A DNA stretch of 41,593 bases from a virus. The stretch spans positions 1 to 41,593 of the IMG/VR virus record IMGVR_UViG_3300012005_000019; one strand, given 5' to 3'. Both the position numbers and the translations under genes were made by a program. This document shows positions 22,136 to 28,954 of this stretch, in pieces (within the stretch, counting starts at the first letter, position 1; every line of letters starts with the position of its first letter). The notes under the pieces were generated by a model. That model was not told the origin of the DNA. It saw only the letters and a list, made by a program, of their open reading frames with translations, and did not search any database.

Positions 22136-22365
22136 TGGTTTCGTGTCACCTGCGCTAGGCGCTCGCCCCTTTTTGCGGCCCGGCACTCGGCCATTTCGTG
22201 CAGGCAGGCCAGCTTCAAACCGGACGGCAGTGCTGTGAAAATGCGATTCAGGCTCGCCATAAGTGGATCGCCCGTTTTCGTCAGCACCAGGCAATGCGCA
22301 AGAGCGATCGGCAGTGTGCGGACTTTCGCCTTCCGCAGTAAACTATATTCTGTGTTGTTTTGCAT
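22132..22365 (-). CDS. Hypothetical early protein
   Basis: A 77-residue protein, not recognised. It is basic, with a Leu/Ala-rich helical middle (VRTLPIALAHCLVLTKTGDP). GGAG lies 8 bases before the ATG at 22365. It has no clear membrane segment and is separated from neighbours by about 50 bases each side. Confidence 0.5.
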   Translation of the reverse strand: MQNNTEYSLLRKAKVRTLPIALAHCLVLTKTGDPLMASLNRIFTALPSGLKLACLHEMAECRAAKRGERLAQVTRNH

Positions 22366-22414
22366 TTTTACGTCTCCATGTGGTTGTCAGGGTTTCAAGT
22401 TCCGTCCTGGTCGA

Positions 22415-22972
22415 TTAGTCGTTGGGCGGATTCGGCTCGCGCAGCAGATCGACGCGGGCCAGCCAGCCAGGCGGCCCCTTACCGTCGGTGAAGGTTTCGA
22501 ACGTGTTGTAAAGAAGCCGCCAGGTCGCGTTGCCTTTGCGGCGTGATAGCGTCGGGCGCAGGCTGCGCAGGCTTTCGCGCAGTGTCCCAGTCGAAAGGCC
22601 GTTAAGCGCCACGTTTCCATGCACCACGCGGGCATAGTCCAGCAGCGCCGTTGCTACGGCAGGCAGGCCGCGAATTATCTCAGTGCCGGGAGCATCGGGC
22701 GGCAGCTCCGAGTCCGTGTCCTGTTCGGGCTCGTCGCGTCCGTGTTTGTAAAACCGGAAGCGGCACCGCCAATAGGCCGCGCGGTTGTCGTTATCCAGCG
22801 AGGCGGGAACGTGAAAGTGGAACGCGAGCCCGCCGAAAATAAGCTGCTCCGTTGCTCCGTTTTCCAGGTTGTAATCGGCCGAGATAGCTGCGGCATGCTG
22901 CTCCAGCTGGCCCTTGAGGATCACAACCGCCCGCGCTATTGCCTCGGCGCTATCCATCGTTGCGCGTGTCAT
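22415..22972 (-). CDS. Hypothetical early protein, 185 residues
   Basis: Not recognised. N-terminal helical segment (AIARAVVILKGQLEQHAAAI), a beta-rich middle (EQLIFGGLAFHFHVPASLDN then AYWRCRFRFYKHG), an acidic loop (EPEQDTDSELPPDA) and a basic C-terminal helix (LRESLRSLRPTLSRRKGN). Its ATG overlaps the preceding stop (ATGA). Confidence 0.6.
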   Translation of the reverse strand: MTRATMDSAEAIARAVVILKGQLEQHAAAISADYNLENGATEQLIFGGLAFHFHVPASLDNDNRAAYWRCRFRFYKHGRDEPEQDTDSELPPDAPGTEIIRGLPAVATALLDYARVVHGNVALNGLSTGTLRESLRSLRPTLSRRKGNATWRLLYNTFETFTDGKGPPGWLARVDLLREPNPPND

Positions 22973-23199
22973 GGTGCTTTAAACTCCTGTATTTCATAGT
23001 GCGGGACGTTCCCGCGGTTATCCTGTTGCTGCTCCACATAGGCGCGCATCACGCCCCAACATATGAGGGTGCCAAGTGTCTCCGGTGCGCCTTTTATTGC
23101 GACCAGGCCAAAGCAAAGCTTGGGCTTTTCGCCGCGCTGCCGACACGCCGCCCAATAACTTGCCATCAGGTCGGCGCTGGATTTTGATTCCTTGCTCAT
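22969..23199 (-). CDS. Hypothetical early protein, 76 residues
   Basis: Not recognised. A small protein with a polar helix (SADLMASYWAACRQRGEKPK) and a hydrophobic strand/helix (ETLGTLICWGVMRAYVEQQQ). It overlaps both neighbours by four bases, supporting translation in series. Confidence 0.6.
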   Translation of the reverse strand: MSKESKSSADLMASYWAACRQRGEKPKLCFGLVAIKGAPETLGTLICWGVMRAYVEQQQDNRGNVPHYEIQEFKAP

Positions 23200-23462
23200 G
23201 GCCCGTCCCCGAGATTGTCATGGTCTAAAATTTCGACTTCAACGCCAGCCGGGCACTCCGTCACCTCGACAACGCCGCCATACACTTCCACTAGGACGCG
23301 GAGGGGCTTGGGCTGCTGCGCCTGTAGGTCAACAGCATGTTGAATCAGCGCGTTCAAAGTCAGTATGCCGTCTTCAGCTTGGTCGTCGGTCCAGCTTTCG
23401 TCTTCCTCAAACACGATGGGAAGTAGCCGCGCGATTTGTGCAATGAATTGTTCCTTGGTCAT
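23196..23462 (-). CDS. Small phage protein with VEVEILD tail motif
   Basis: An 88-residue protein. The N-terminal half is acidic and helical (FIAQIARLLPIVFEEDESWT). The C-terminus VLVEVYGGVVEVTECPAGVE followed by VEILDHDN is a motif seen in many phage accessory proteins of unknown function. ATG 23462 has GGAG upstream; the longer in-frame reading to 23690 lacks a ribosome site. Confidence 0.65.
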   Translation of the reverse strand: MTKEQFIAQIARLLPIVFEEDESWTDDQAEDGILTLNALIQHAVDLQAQQPKPLRVLVEVYGGVVEVTECPAGVEVEILDHDNLGDGP

Positions 23463-23488
23463 GGTCGATTCTCCGTTGGTGAAATTGG

Positions 23489-23827
23489 CTAAATAACTGC
23501 GCCGCAATCGGCACAAACGCCGCGCCCGGTGTCGCGGTGCTGTCCCGACGCCATGCAGGCGTATGGCGGCTCGCGCTCTAGGTACCAGGCGGCCGTCGGC
23601 GCGAAAAATCCCTCCGAATCTTCTTCGCTTTCCATAGTGAACATTTCTGCGCCACCACCGTCCGGGAATTCCTGCGCAAGGGCCGCGCACAAGTGGCGCA
23701 GGTCGCCCATTAGGTCAGCGATCCACGTTCCAAGTTCATTGGCACCTATGGAGTCGCCCGTGTGATTCACGTAAGCTATAAGGGCGGCTTCGGCCCGCTG
23801 GGCGCGGTCGCCGTTTGTCATAGGCAT
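23489..23827 (-). CDS. Hypothetical early protein with C-terminal zinc-ribbon-like end
   Basis: A 112-residue acidic protein. The C-terminus (YACMASGQHRDTGRGVCADC, then GAVI) resembles the Cys-rich ends of small phage proteins that bind zinc. Start ATG is at 23827. Function unknown; codon use and operon position fit a real gene. Confidence 0.6.
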   Translation of the reverse strand: MPMTNGDRAQRAEAALIAYVNHTGDSIGANELGTWIADLMGDLRHLCAALAQEFPDGGGAEMFTMESEEDSEGFFAPTAAWYLEREPPYACMASGQHRDTGRGVCADCGAVI

Positions 23828-23829
23828 GG

Positions 23830-24045
23830 TTATGATTCTCCATTCAGGTTAGGTAGGCCGTCCCAGTGAATAGCGCCGCGCGGGCCCAGGCTGGGCGGTA
23901 CCGCGAACACGCGCACCCATTTGTCGTCGGGGCTCATTGCATAATATTCGCGCCAGGCGTCCAGGGCTTGCGGCACCGTGTCGGCGCGCACGAACAGGTC
24001 CAGGCAATCGCCCGACTCTTCGTCGGTTACTAGATAAATGGTCAT
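23830..24045 (-). CDS. Hypothetical early protein, 71 residues
   Basis: A small acidic protein (MTIYLVTDEESGDCLDLFVR start, then QALDAWREYYAMSPDDKWVR). GGGAG lies upstream of ATG 24045. The DxxxxxFVxA...A...W pattern is seen in other phage small proteins that adapt an alpha/beta fold, but I cannot name a family. Confidence 0.55.
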   Translation of the reverse strand: MTIYLVTDEESGDCLDLFVRADTVPQALDAWREYYAMSPDDKWVRVFAVPPSLGPRGAIHWDGLPNLNGES

Positions 24046-24057
24046 GGCGCGGCTCCC

Positions 24058-24567
24058 TTAGTTGTTGGAGAAAACCCACAGCTCGCCGTCATGGCGCACA
24101 AAGCAAACATCGCCGCTCATGCGTGCGTCGTTGGCGTAGGCTTCGAAATCTATGTAGTTTTCAAGATGCTTCGGGACACCCTCAAGGCCGCCTGTTTCCT
24201 TCAGCCACTCAGCAGCCCAGTCCGACTCGTCGCGGTATCCCTTGCCCATGAACTTTTCGCGGGCTTCGTCAATGTCGGCATCGTCCCGGACGTTGTCCTG
24301 ATAAACCGCCAGCAGCTCGCGGTCGTCTTCACCCAGCTCCAGCCATTCCCATATGGCGTCCGACACGCTGCTCTCAGAATACATCGCCTTTGGGAAGCCC
24401 TCAAAATCCTGAAACATAAATTCGGGATCGGCTTCGTCTTTGTGCAGTTCAGCGCACGCGGCGAGAAAATCCGCCTTGTCGGCGAACTTCTCAAGATCAA
24501 GCCACGCGCCTTTGCGGTTGCCGTTGTTGTACTTCGCGTAAGTGCCGACATAAATTTGAATGGTCAT
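24058..24567 (-). CDS. ardA: Antirestriction protein ArdA
   Basis: A 169-residue acidic protein matching ArdA: IYVGTYAKYNNGNRKGAWLD at the start, FLAACAELHKDEADPEFMFQ, DFEGFP, then WEWLELGEDDRELLAVYQDN. ArdA dimers mimic B-form DNA and block type I restriction-modification enzymes; the length and charge fit (family about 165-170 residues). It is near the control region, so it would be made early, before incoming DNA is cut. ATG is at 24567. Confidence 0.9.
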   Translation of the reverse strand: MTIQIYVGTYAKYNNGNRKGAWLDLEKFADKADFLAACAELHKDEADPEFMFQDFEGFPKAMYSESSVSDAIWEWLELGEDDRELLAVYQDNVRDDADIDEAREKFMGKGYRDESDWAAEWLKETGGLEGVPKHLENYIDFEAYANDARMSGDVCFVRHDGELWVFSNN

Positions 24568-24843
24568 TTAGCATTCTCCTGAATTGGTGATTTCATCGCT
24601 CAAGCGATCGTGGATTGCCCAGTCGTCCGGGCATGCGGTTTTGGAAGGGGTTAGGGTTGCGGCGTTGGGGTCGAAAATCGGCCGCATGGCCGCTGCCAGA
24701 TTCACGCGCACATAAAGCGCCAAGGGAATTTCCGACATGCGCGGAAACTCGCGACATTGCTCATGCCAACGCGCGGTCAGGTAGGCGCGGCCTTCCGACT
24801 CTGTGAGACGGCCATAGTGGGGGCGTTCTGCGCGGTTGTTCAC
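24568..24843 (-). CDS. Hypothetical early protein, 91 residues
   Basis: Not recognised. It has a helical N-terminus (RLTESEGRAYLTARWHEQCR), a Pro-rich middle and an Asp/Glu-rich end. The start is GTG 24843, whose bases overlap the stop of a small upstream frame (GTGA). It directly precedes ardA, with ATG one base after its stop. Confidence 0.55.
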   Translation of the reverse strand: MNNRAERPHYGRLTESEGRAYLTARWHEQCREFPRMSEIPLALYVRVNLAAAMRPIFDPNAATLTPSKTACPDDWAIHDRLSDEITNSGEC

Positions 24844-24931
24844 TTCGCACCCGCCTTGCGCGCGAGCTGCGCGATATAGAGCTGCTGGAGAATGAGGCGC
24901 ACGGACTCGGCGCTGTGGTTGAGAGGCGCGC

Positions 24932-24935
<4 letters not shown>
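24840..24935 (-). CDS. Possible 31-residue early peptide
   Basis: A short frame overlapping its neighbours by four bases on both sides (ATGA at the start, GTGA at the stop). It encodes a helical peptide (SAESVRLILQQLYIAQLARK). The double coupling in a packed operon is the main support; no family recognised. Confidence 0.45.
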
Positions 24936-25455
<520 letters not shown>

Positions 25456-25459
<4 letters not shown>

Positions 25460-25641
25460 ACCTGCACCACGAAGTGGCCAGCCTGCACGGCTTGCGTGCA
25501 GATCGCGCGGCGGGTGCAAATGATCGCGCCGTAAGCATTGTCCGCGCGATCGCATGCGCGGCTGGCGCGCACGCCCGACTTGTAAATGGTGACTTTGCCG
25601 GTGTGGCGGTTGGTGACTTCGTAGTGGCTGATCTCTGTCAT
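25456..25641 (-). CDS. Small phage protein, first gene of the leftward operon
   Basis: A 61-residue protein (EISHYEVTNRHTGKVTIYKS, then RASRACDRADNAYGAIICTR). The YxVTNRxTGKVxxYKS...ACDRxDNAYG pattern recurs in phage small proteins; function unknown. GGAATGG lies before ATG 25641. It is the promoter-proximal gene next to the repeat-rich control region. Confidence 0.65.
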
Positions 25642-25663
25642 GGCGTTCCATTCCGTGTTTCTC

Positions 25664-25704
25664 TGCTACTATATAATGCCGTAGCAACACGAAAGTCTAG
25701 CGCC
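25664..25704 (-). promoter_or_regulatory. Candidate early leftward promoter with overlapping operator
   Basis: On the minus strand TAGACT is followed after 17-18 bases by TTATAT/TATATA. The repeat TGCTAC...GTAGCA (25664-25686) overlaps the -10 region. This would drive the whole leftward operon, starting about 20-40 bases upstream of ATG 25641. The operator overlap suggests repression or activation at this palindrome. The -35 box is weak. Confidence 0.4.
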
Positions 25705-25983
25705 TTGACACGGAATAATGGCGTCTCAGCATTACAAATGCGCAATACTATATCGTAGCAACGCGCGCCCAGCTCTACACAATATGATAGCATGCAGCGA
25801 TCGGGCACGCCGGCCGGCTATGCCGCGCAACTATGTTGCTGCATTATTGGGACGGTATCTCGCGCTGGCTTGGTGACGCGGTAAGGGGCGCGGATTTGAC
25901 GCTGCGTCACTTAGTGGCTTGGTTTCCACGCGAAACATAGTGGATTGTGCGAGTTAGTCCCGCCGTTGCTACGTTTCTCGGTC

Positions 25984-26012
25984 TGCTATCATAGTTTTGA
26001 AGTATGATAGCA
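25984..26012. repeat. Perfect 10-bp inverted repeat TGCTATCATA/TATGATAGCA
   Basis: Arms 25984-25993 and 26003-26012 are exact complements separated by 9 bases. Dyad spacing of this size fits binding of a dimeric regulator on one face of DNA. It is one of two best-matching copies of the control-region palindrome family. Confidence 0.8.
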
Positions 26013-26040
26013 AAAACTTTTGGTCCGCTTTAGGGTACAA

Positions 26041-26090
26041 ACAATGCTATGCTAATATATATACACTATTATATATTATATTAGCATTGT
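26041..26090. repeat. AT-rich palindrome, candidate unwinding element
   Basis: ACAATGCTA (26041-26049) pairs with TAGCATTGT (26082-26090), and GCTAATATA (26051-26059) with TATATTAGC (26077-26085). The interior is almost only A and T in an otherwise G+C-rich genome. It could form a cruciform or melt easily, as in replication origins. Confidence 0.7.
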
Positions 26091-26118
26091 TTCTCTCATA
26101 AAATGCGCCAGCGACCCC

Positions 26119-26150
26119 TGCTACTATACTTTGGGAAAATTATAGTAGCA
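26119..26150. repeat. Perfect 10-bp inverted repeat TGCTACTATA/TATAGTAGCA
   Basis: Arms 26119-26128 and 26141-26150 are exact complements with a 12-base spacer. It is a close variant of the repeat at 25984 with changes only in arm positions 6-7. Confidence 0.8.
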
Positions 26151-26617
26151 TTCCCGGATTACCCGAACCGCCGCCTGGCCACGCGGAAACTCGGTCACTC
26201 AGCAACGAGAATTATTCAGCGCTACTGCATAACGTAGTAGCATTGTTGCCGCGTCACCCAGCCACGCAGCACCAAGCCCGCCCCGCCGGTGCCAGCCACC
26301 ACACAGCCCCTAGCAGCCCCGTACGCGGCGTTTCGATTCAATCCATTCCATTCCACCAAGCAACGACGCAACGCCGTCACCGAGCTTCCCTGGCCTCGTG
26401 GTGGCACGTGGCAACCTCGTCGACTGGTTCCTAGGTAAATGGGGTTCCCTTCGTACCCGGGGGTATGTTCGATAGGATTGGACTGGGATGGCCGTAAGGT
26501 GCGCTCTTGCGCCGATTCCCAAAATCCCAATGGTGCTACTACATTATATGATAGCAGCCCGGGAAACGACGAAACTGGGTTGTCCGCCAAGCCCGGACAC
26601 CTGAGAAACGCAGCGCC

Positions 26618-26646
26618 TTGACACGTCACCACGACGCGCCTAAACC
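26618..26646 (+). promoter_or_regulatory. Candidate rightward promoter
   Basis: TTGACA (26618-26623), 17 bases, then TAAACC. With the preceding base this gives CTAAACC, close to the GCTANAWC -10 of Caulobacter-type promoters. It contains TGACACGTCA at 26619-26628. A leader of about 80 bases with a CCTGG/CCAGG hairpin (26664-26676) precedes the first gene at 26734. Confidence 0.45.
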
Positions 26647-26733
26647 TGCCGGGCGGATGGGTGCCTGGGACGCCAGGGGTTGCCATGGCGCCGGCCTCGC
26701 CCGGTCCCCATCTGAGCTATTCGGAGAAATCCA

Positions 26734-26964
26734 ATGCTGAACGCCCGGGAAACGGAACTGAAAGAGCAGCTGGAAACGCTGATCGCGGGGCGCACAGATC
26801 CCGACGGCAAGCCCACGAAGGGCTACAAGGCCAACGTCACGCTAATGCGGGACCACTTGGCAAACCTGATTGCCAAGGACGAATTGGGCCTGCCGCTCAG
26901 TGACATGGATGGCCTAGTCGTTGGCATCCTGGCCGCAGCGGCGCCTGCAACGAATCTGCCCTGA
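26734..26964 (+). CDS. Hypothetical small protein, first of the rightward genes
   Basis: A 76-residue helical protein (ARETELKEQLETLIAGRTDP, then GYKANVTLMRDHLANLIAKD). CGGAG lies 8 bases before the ATG. No family recognised. It opens the rightward cluster leading to packaging genes. Confidence 0.65.
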   Translation: MLNARETELKEQLETLIAGRTDPDGKPTKGYKANVTLMRDHLANLIAKDELGLPLSDMDGLVVGILAAAAPATNLP

Positions 26965-26966
26965 CA

Positions 26967-27209
26967 ATGCGCGCTTTTGTGGAGATTTTATCGGCCATTG
27001 TGCGCGTCGGGCCCGAGGCGGGCGAGTATGGCAACCCGTTCGAATTCGCGGTCGCCGTGTCGTCGGTGGACGGGAAAACAGCGATCGTGAAGGCCCTGGT
27101 GGCGGAAACGCCGTTTCGTCGTGCCCACGTCGCAGCAGCTATCGCCGCCCTCAAGCGGGATATTCCAGGGTTTCTGCATGTCGAGTGGGAGCGGATCAAG
27201 TCACCTTGA
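26967..27209 (+). CDS. Hypothetical small protein
   Basis: An 80-residue protein, two bases after the previous stop. It shows a compact alpha/beta pattern (FVEILSAIVRVGPEAGEYGN, FAVAVSSVDGKTAIVKALVA, then HVAAAIAALKRD). No family recognised. The C-terminal bases run into a TTGACA-containing site at 27206. Confidence 0.6.
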   Translation: MRAFVEILSAIVRVGPEAGEYGNPFEFAVAVSSVDGKTAIVKALVAETPFRRAHVAAAIAALKRDIPGFLHVEWERIKSP

Positions 27210-27234
27210 CACGTCAGTATGACACGGCGTAGGT
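27206..27234 (+). promoter_or_regulatory. Possible promoter with TGACACGTCA element
   Basis: TTGACA (27206-27211), 17 bases, then GTAGGT. The spacer holds TGACACGTCA and a second TATGACAC. It lies just upstream of the 27275 gene. Strength cannot be judged. Confidence 0.35.
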
Positions 27235-27274
27235 TCGCCGCCGAGAATTTCAAATTCGCGCCCCGGAGGCTCCA

Positions 27275-27487
27275 ATGTTTTTCCTCGTTTTCCTGCTCGT
27301 CGCCGTCGCGCTTGGCACGTTGTTCTGCTGGCCGGCGATCGTGCGCTGGGCGGGCTCAGGCCCCTCGCTCGCCGCGCTTCGCAAGCTGGAGGCCGACGAA
27401 AAGGCCGCGTATCAGGAGTTCCGCGCCAGTTTCCCGACCAGCCAGGCGCCGGTTAAGCCAGGCGCCGAAACCAAGCCAGGCCTGTGA
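27275..27487 (+). CDS. Small single-pass membrane protein
   Basis: A 70-residue protein with an N-terminal hydrophobic helix (FFLVFLLVAVALGTLFCWPA) and a polar, Pro/Lys-rich tail, with the tail likely in the cytoplasm. GGAGG lies 6 bases before the ATG. Function unknown. Confidence 0.65.
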   Translation: MFFLVFLLVAVALGTLFCWPAIVRWAGSGPSLAALRKLEADEKAAYQEFRASFPTSQAPVKPGAETKPGL

Positions 27488-27488
27488 C

Positions 27489-27797
27489 ATGTCCGCTCTC
27501 ACCAACGCCCTTGCCGGATCCCAGCCTCCCGCCGCTGGCGTGGCACCAGCCCCCGCAGAGAAAGCCGCGCCCGCCGCTGCCCCTGCACTGAATTCGAAGC
27601 CAAACAAGAACGCGAATTCGAGTCAGACCCCGGGTCTAATGGGCGACGTTAAGCCCAATCCCAAGCCGCCGCTGCACAAGATCGCCGCCGGCCCGGCCAG
27701 CGCCGCGACACAGCGCGGCCAGTCATCGCAGCGCACCGGCATGGAAACCTCCATGGGCGCCCTGGCCGATAAGCTACATCCGCCGAAAAAGCGGTGA
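27489..27797 (+). CDS. Ala/Pro-rich disordered protein
   Basis: A 102-residue low-complexity protein rich in Ala, Pro, Lys and Ser (APAPAEKAAPAAAPALNSKP, QTPGLMGDVKPNPKPPLHKI). It starts two bases after the previous stop, and its own stop overlaps the next GTG (GTGA). No fold is predicted from the sequence; it may be a linker or assembly accessory. Confidence 0.55.
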   Translation: MSALTNALAGSQPPAAGVAPAPAEKAAPAAAPALNSKPNKNANSSQTPGLMGDVKPNPKPPLHKIAAGPASAATQRGQSSQRTGMETSMGALADKLHPPKKR

Positions 27798-28141
27798 AAC
27801 TTCACCTGACCCCGGACATCTTGGAATCCTGTTATGAGCTGCTGCGCGTGTCGCCGCCGTTCAGCAAATGGAAGCTGCCGCACCCGGACGACCTGACCTT
27901 CACGGTCAGCTTGGACCGGACGTGCCACGCCAAATTCCATGCCTGGACGAATGGCGAGAAGGCCATTTCTGTCAGCGCGTTTTACATCAAAGGATTCCAG
28001 GAGCTTCTGCCAACGATGGCCCATGAAATGGTCCACCTGCGCCAGGAGCTTACCGGGCACACCGACGGTCACGGCCGCTGGTTCCAGAAGTGGGCCAAGA
28101 TGATCTGCGATCATCACGGGTGGAACGCAGCGACGTTTTAG
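27794..28141 (+). CDS. SprT-like zinc metallopeptidase
   Basis: A 115-residue protein with the zinc-protease signature HEMVH at residues 77-81, preceded by ELLPTMA and followed by LRQELTGHTDGHGRWFQKW, with H93 as a possible third ligand. This matches SprT/Spartan-like domains, which in cells cut DNA-protein crosslinks. The start GTG 27794 overlaps the previous stop. Phage copies near packaging genes are known; the target here is unknown. Confidence 0.8.
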   Translation: MKLHLTPDILESCYELLRVSPPFSKWKLPHPDDLTFTVSLDRTCHAKFHAWTNGEKAISVSAFYIKGFQELLPTMAHEMVHLRQELTGHTDGHGRWFQKWAKMICDHHGWNAATF

Positions 28142-28148
28142 TGTCACC

Positions 28149-28177
28149 TTGACGCTACTGTGTCGTGACGCTATAGC
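28149..28177 (+). promoter_or_regulatory. Candidate late promoter for packaging genes
   Basis: TTGACG (28149-28154), 17 bases, then TATAGC (28172-28177). This fits an alphaproteobacterial housekeeping promoter. The predicted start of transcription would be about 28184, one or two bases before the ATG at 28186. Confidence 0.5.
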
Positions 28178-28185
28178 ATTACGAC

Positions 28186-28512
28186 ATGTCGCGCACACCA
28201 AACCTTCCAATGGCCCTGCCCGGGGGCGAGCTCCTGGAGCACATGACGCTGCGCCGCCGACGCGAGCTGATCGACCTTGCGTTCGAGCAGATGGGCGGCC
28301 TGCCCCGGCTGGTGGACGCCTTCAACAAATCCGACGAAACGGCGCGAGAATTCTTCATCAAACTTTGGGGTAAGGGCATCCCGCGCCCTGTCGCTGTAGA
28401 TCCTGGTGCCGGCGGCGGCATGGAGGACATGATCAAGCGCCTTGAGGATGCCGACCGAGCCGAGCGCGCGACGATCATAGGCGAGAGCCACGCGGTAGAC
28501 GACGATGAGTGA
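28186..28512 (+). CDS. terS: Putative terminase small subunit
   Basis: A 108-residue helical protein (LEHMTLRRRRELIDLAFEQM, LVDAFNKSDETAREFFIKLW) with an acidic C-terminal helix. It is two genes before the large terminase, the normal place of TerS, which recognises phage DNA for packaging. No clear HTH motif is visible, so the call rests on size and position. No ribosome site precedes the ATG; an internal ATG at 28243 follows GGAG by three bases. Confidence 0.5.
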   Translation: MSRTPNLPMALPGGELLEHMTLRRRRELIDLAFEQMGGLPRLVDAFNKSDETAREFFIKLWGKGIPRPVAVDPGAGGGMEDMIKRLEDADRAERATIIGESHAVDDDE

Positions 28513-28954
28513 CCTGACACCCGTATGGAAGACGCGCGAATACAAAAATTCCAAGCAGCGCGAATGGCGCGAACGAAACCCTGCCAAGAGCGTAGCATAT
28601 GTTATGGCGGCCTACGCGAAGCGCCGCTCCACGCCCGAGGGCTGGCTATCGTATGTGCTGGCAAACGCAAAGCGCCGCGCAATCCGCGCCGGGCTGGTTT
28701 CTGACATAAGCGCGGCCGACATAGCGCTGCCCCTAACATGCTGTGTTCTAAGAACAGTTTTGGTGTACGGCGCCGCAAAAAATGATCCGGCCAGTCCCTC
28801 ACTAGACCGCATAAATCCCGCCCTTGGCTATGTCAGTGGCAACGTCCGCGTGATTTCGCTGCTGGCGAACCGCCTCAAGAGCAACTGCACCAACCCGGCG
28901 GTTTTCCTAGCGCTCGCTGCTGATGCGGAGAGGCTTTTAAATGGCCGCCGATGA
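28505..28954 (+). CDS. HNH-type endonuclease
   Basis: A 149-residue protein. N-terminus basic and helical; the C-terminal part has CCVLRTVLVYG followed by SPSLDRINPALGYVSGNVRV and ISLLANRLKSN, the SLDRIxPxxGYxxGNVxVxSxxAN pattern of phage HNH-like nucleases. HNH proteins beside terminases are needed for packaging cleavage in some phages (HK97 type). It overlaps both TerS and TerL. It may instead be a free-standing homing-type gene. Confidence 0.7.
   Translation: MSDLTPVWKTREYKNSKQREWRERNPAKSVAYVMAAYAKRRSTPEGWLSYVLANAKRRAIRAGLVSDISAADIALPLTCCVLRTVLVYGAAKNDPASPSLDRINPALGYVSGNVRVISLLANRLKSNCTNPAVFLALAADAERLLNGRR

Larger units (their letters stand above)
25642..26733. other. Non-coding control region with inverted-repeat array
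   Basis: About 1.1 kb without a convincing gene, between the leftward operon and the rightward genes. It carries at least five palindromes built from TGCTA(C/T) and (G/A)TAGCA half sites, at 25664-25686, 25984-26012, 26119-26150, 26221-26241 and 26534-26556, and single half sites near 25754-25760 and 25783-25792. An AT-rich palindrome spans 26041-26090. It also contains GTGACGC/GCGTCAC (25873-25910) and a hairpin GGTGCGC-TCTT-GCGCC near 26498. Origin of replication, operator cluster, or both are plausible. The stretch 26280-26480 has no recognised feature. Confidence 0.75.

Noticed and set aside
25664-26556. CRISPR array
   Set aside because: Units are palindromes at irregular distances, not direct repeats with equal spacers, and there are no cas1/cas2 genes; the Cas4-like gene is a phage recombination-type nuclease.
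26222-26686. A 154-residue open frame on the minus strand in the control region
   Set aside because: It runs through the palindromes and promoter-like sites, has no ribosome site and no protein-like pattern.
28186-28954. A homing intron or intein around the HNH gene
   Set aside because: Neighbouring TerS and TerL genes are intact and overlap the HNH gene by a few bases, so it is a free-standing gene.
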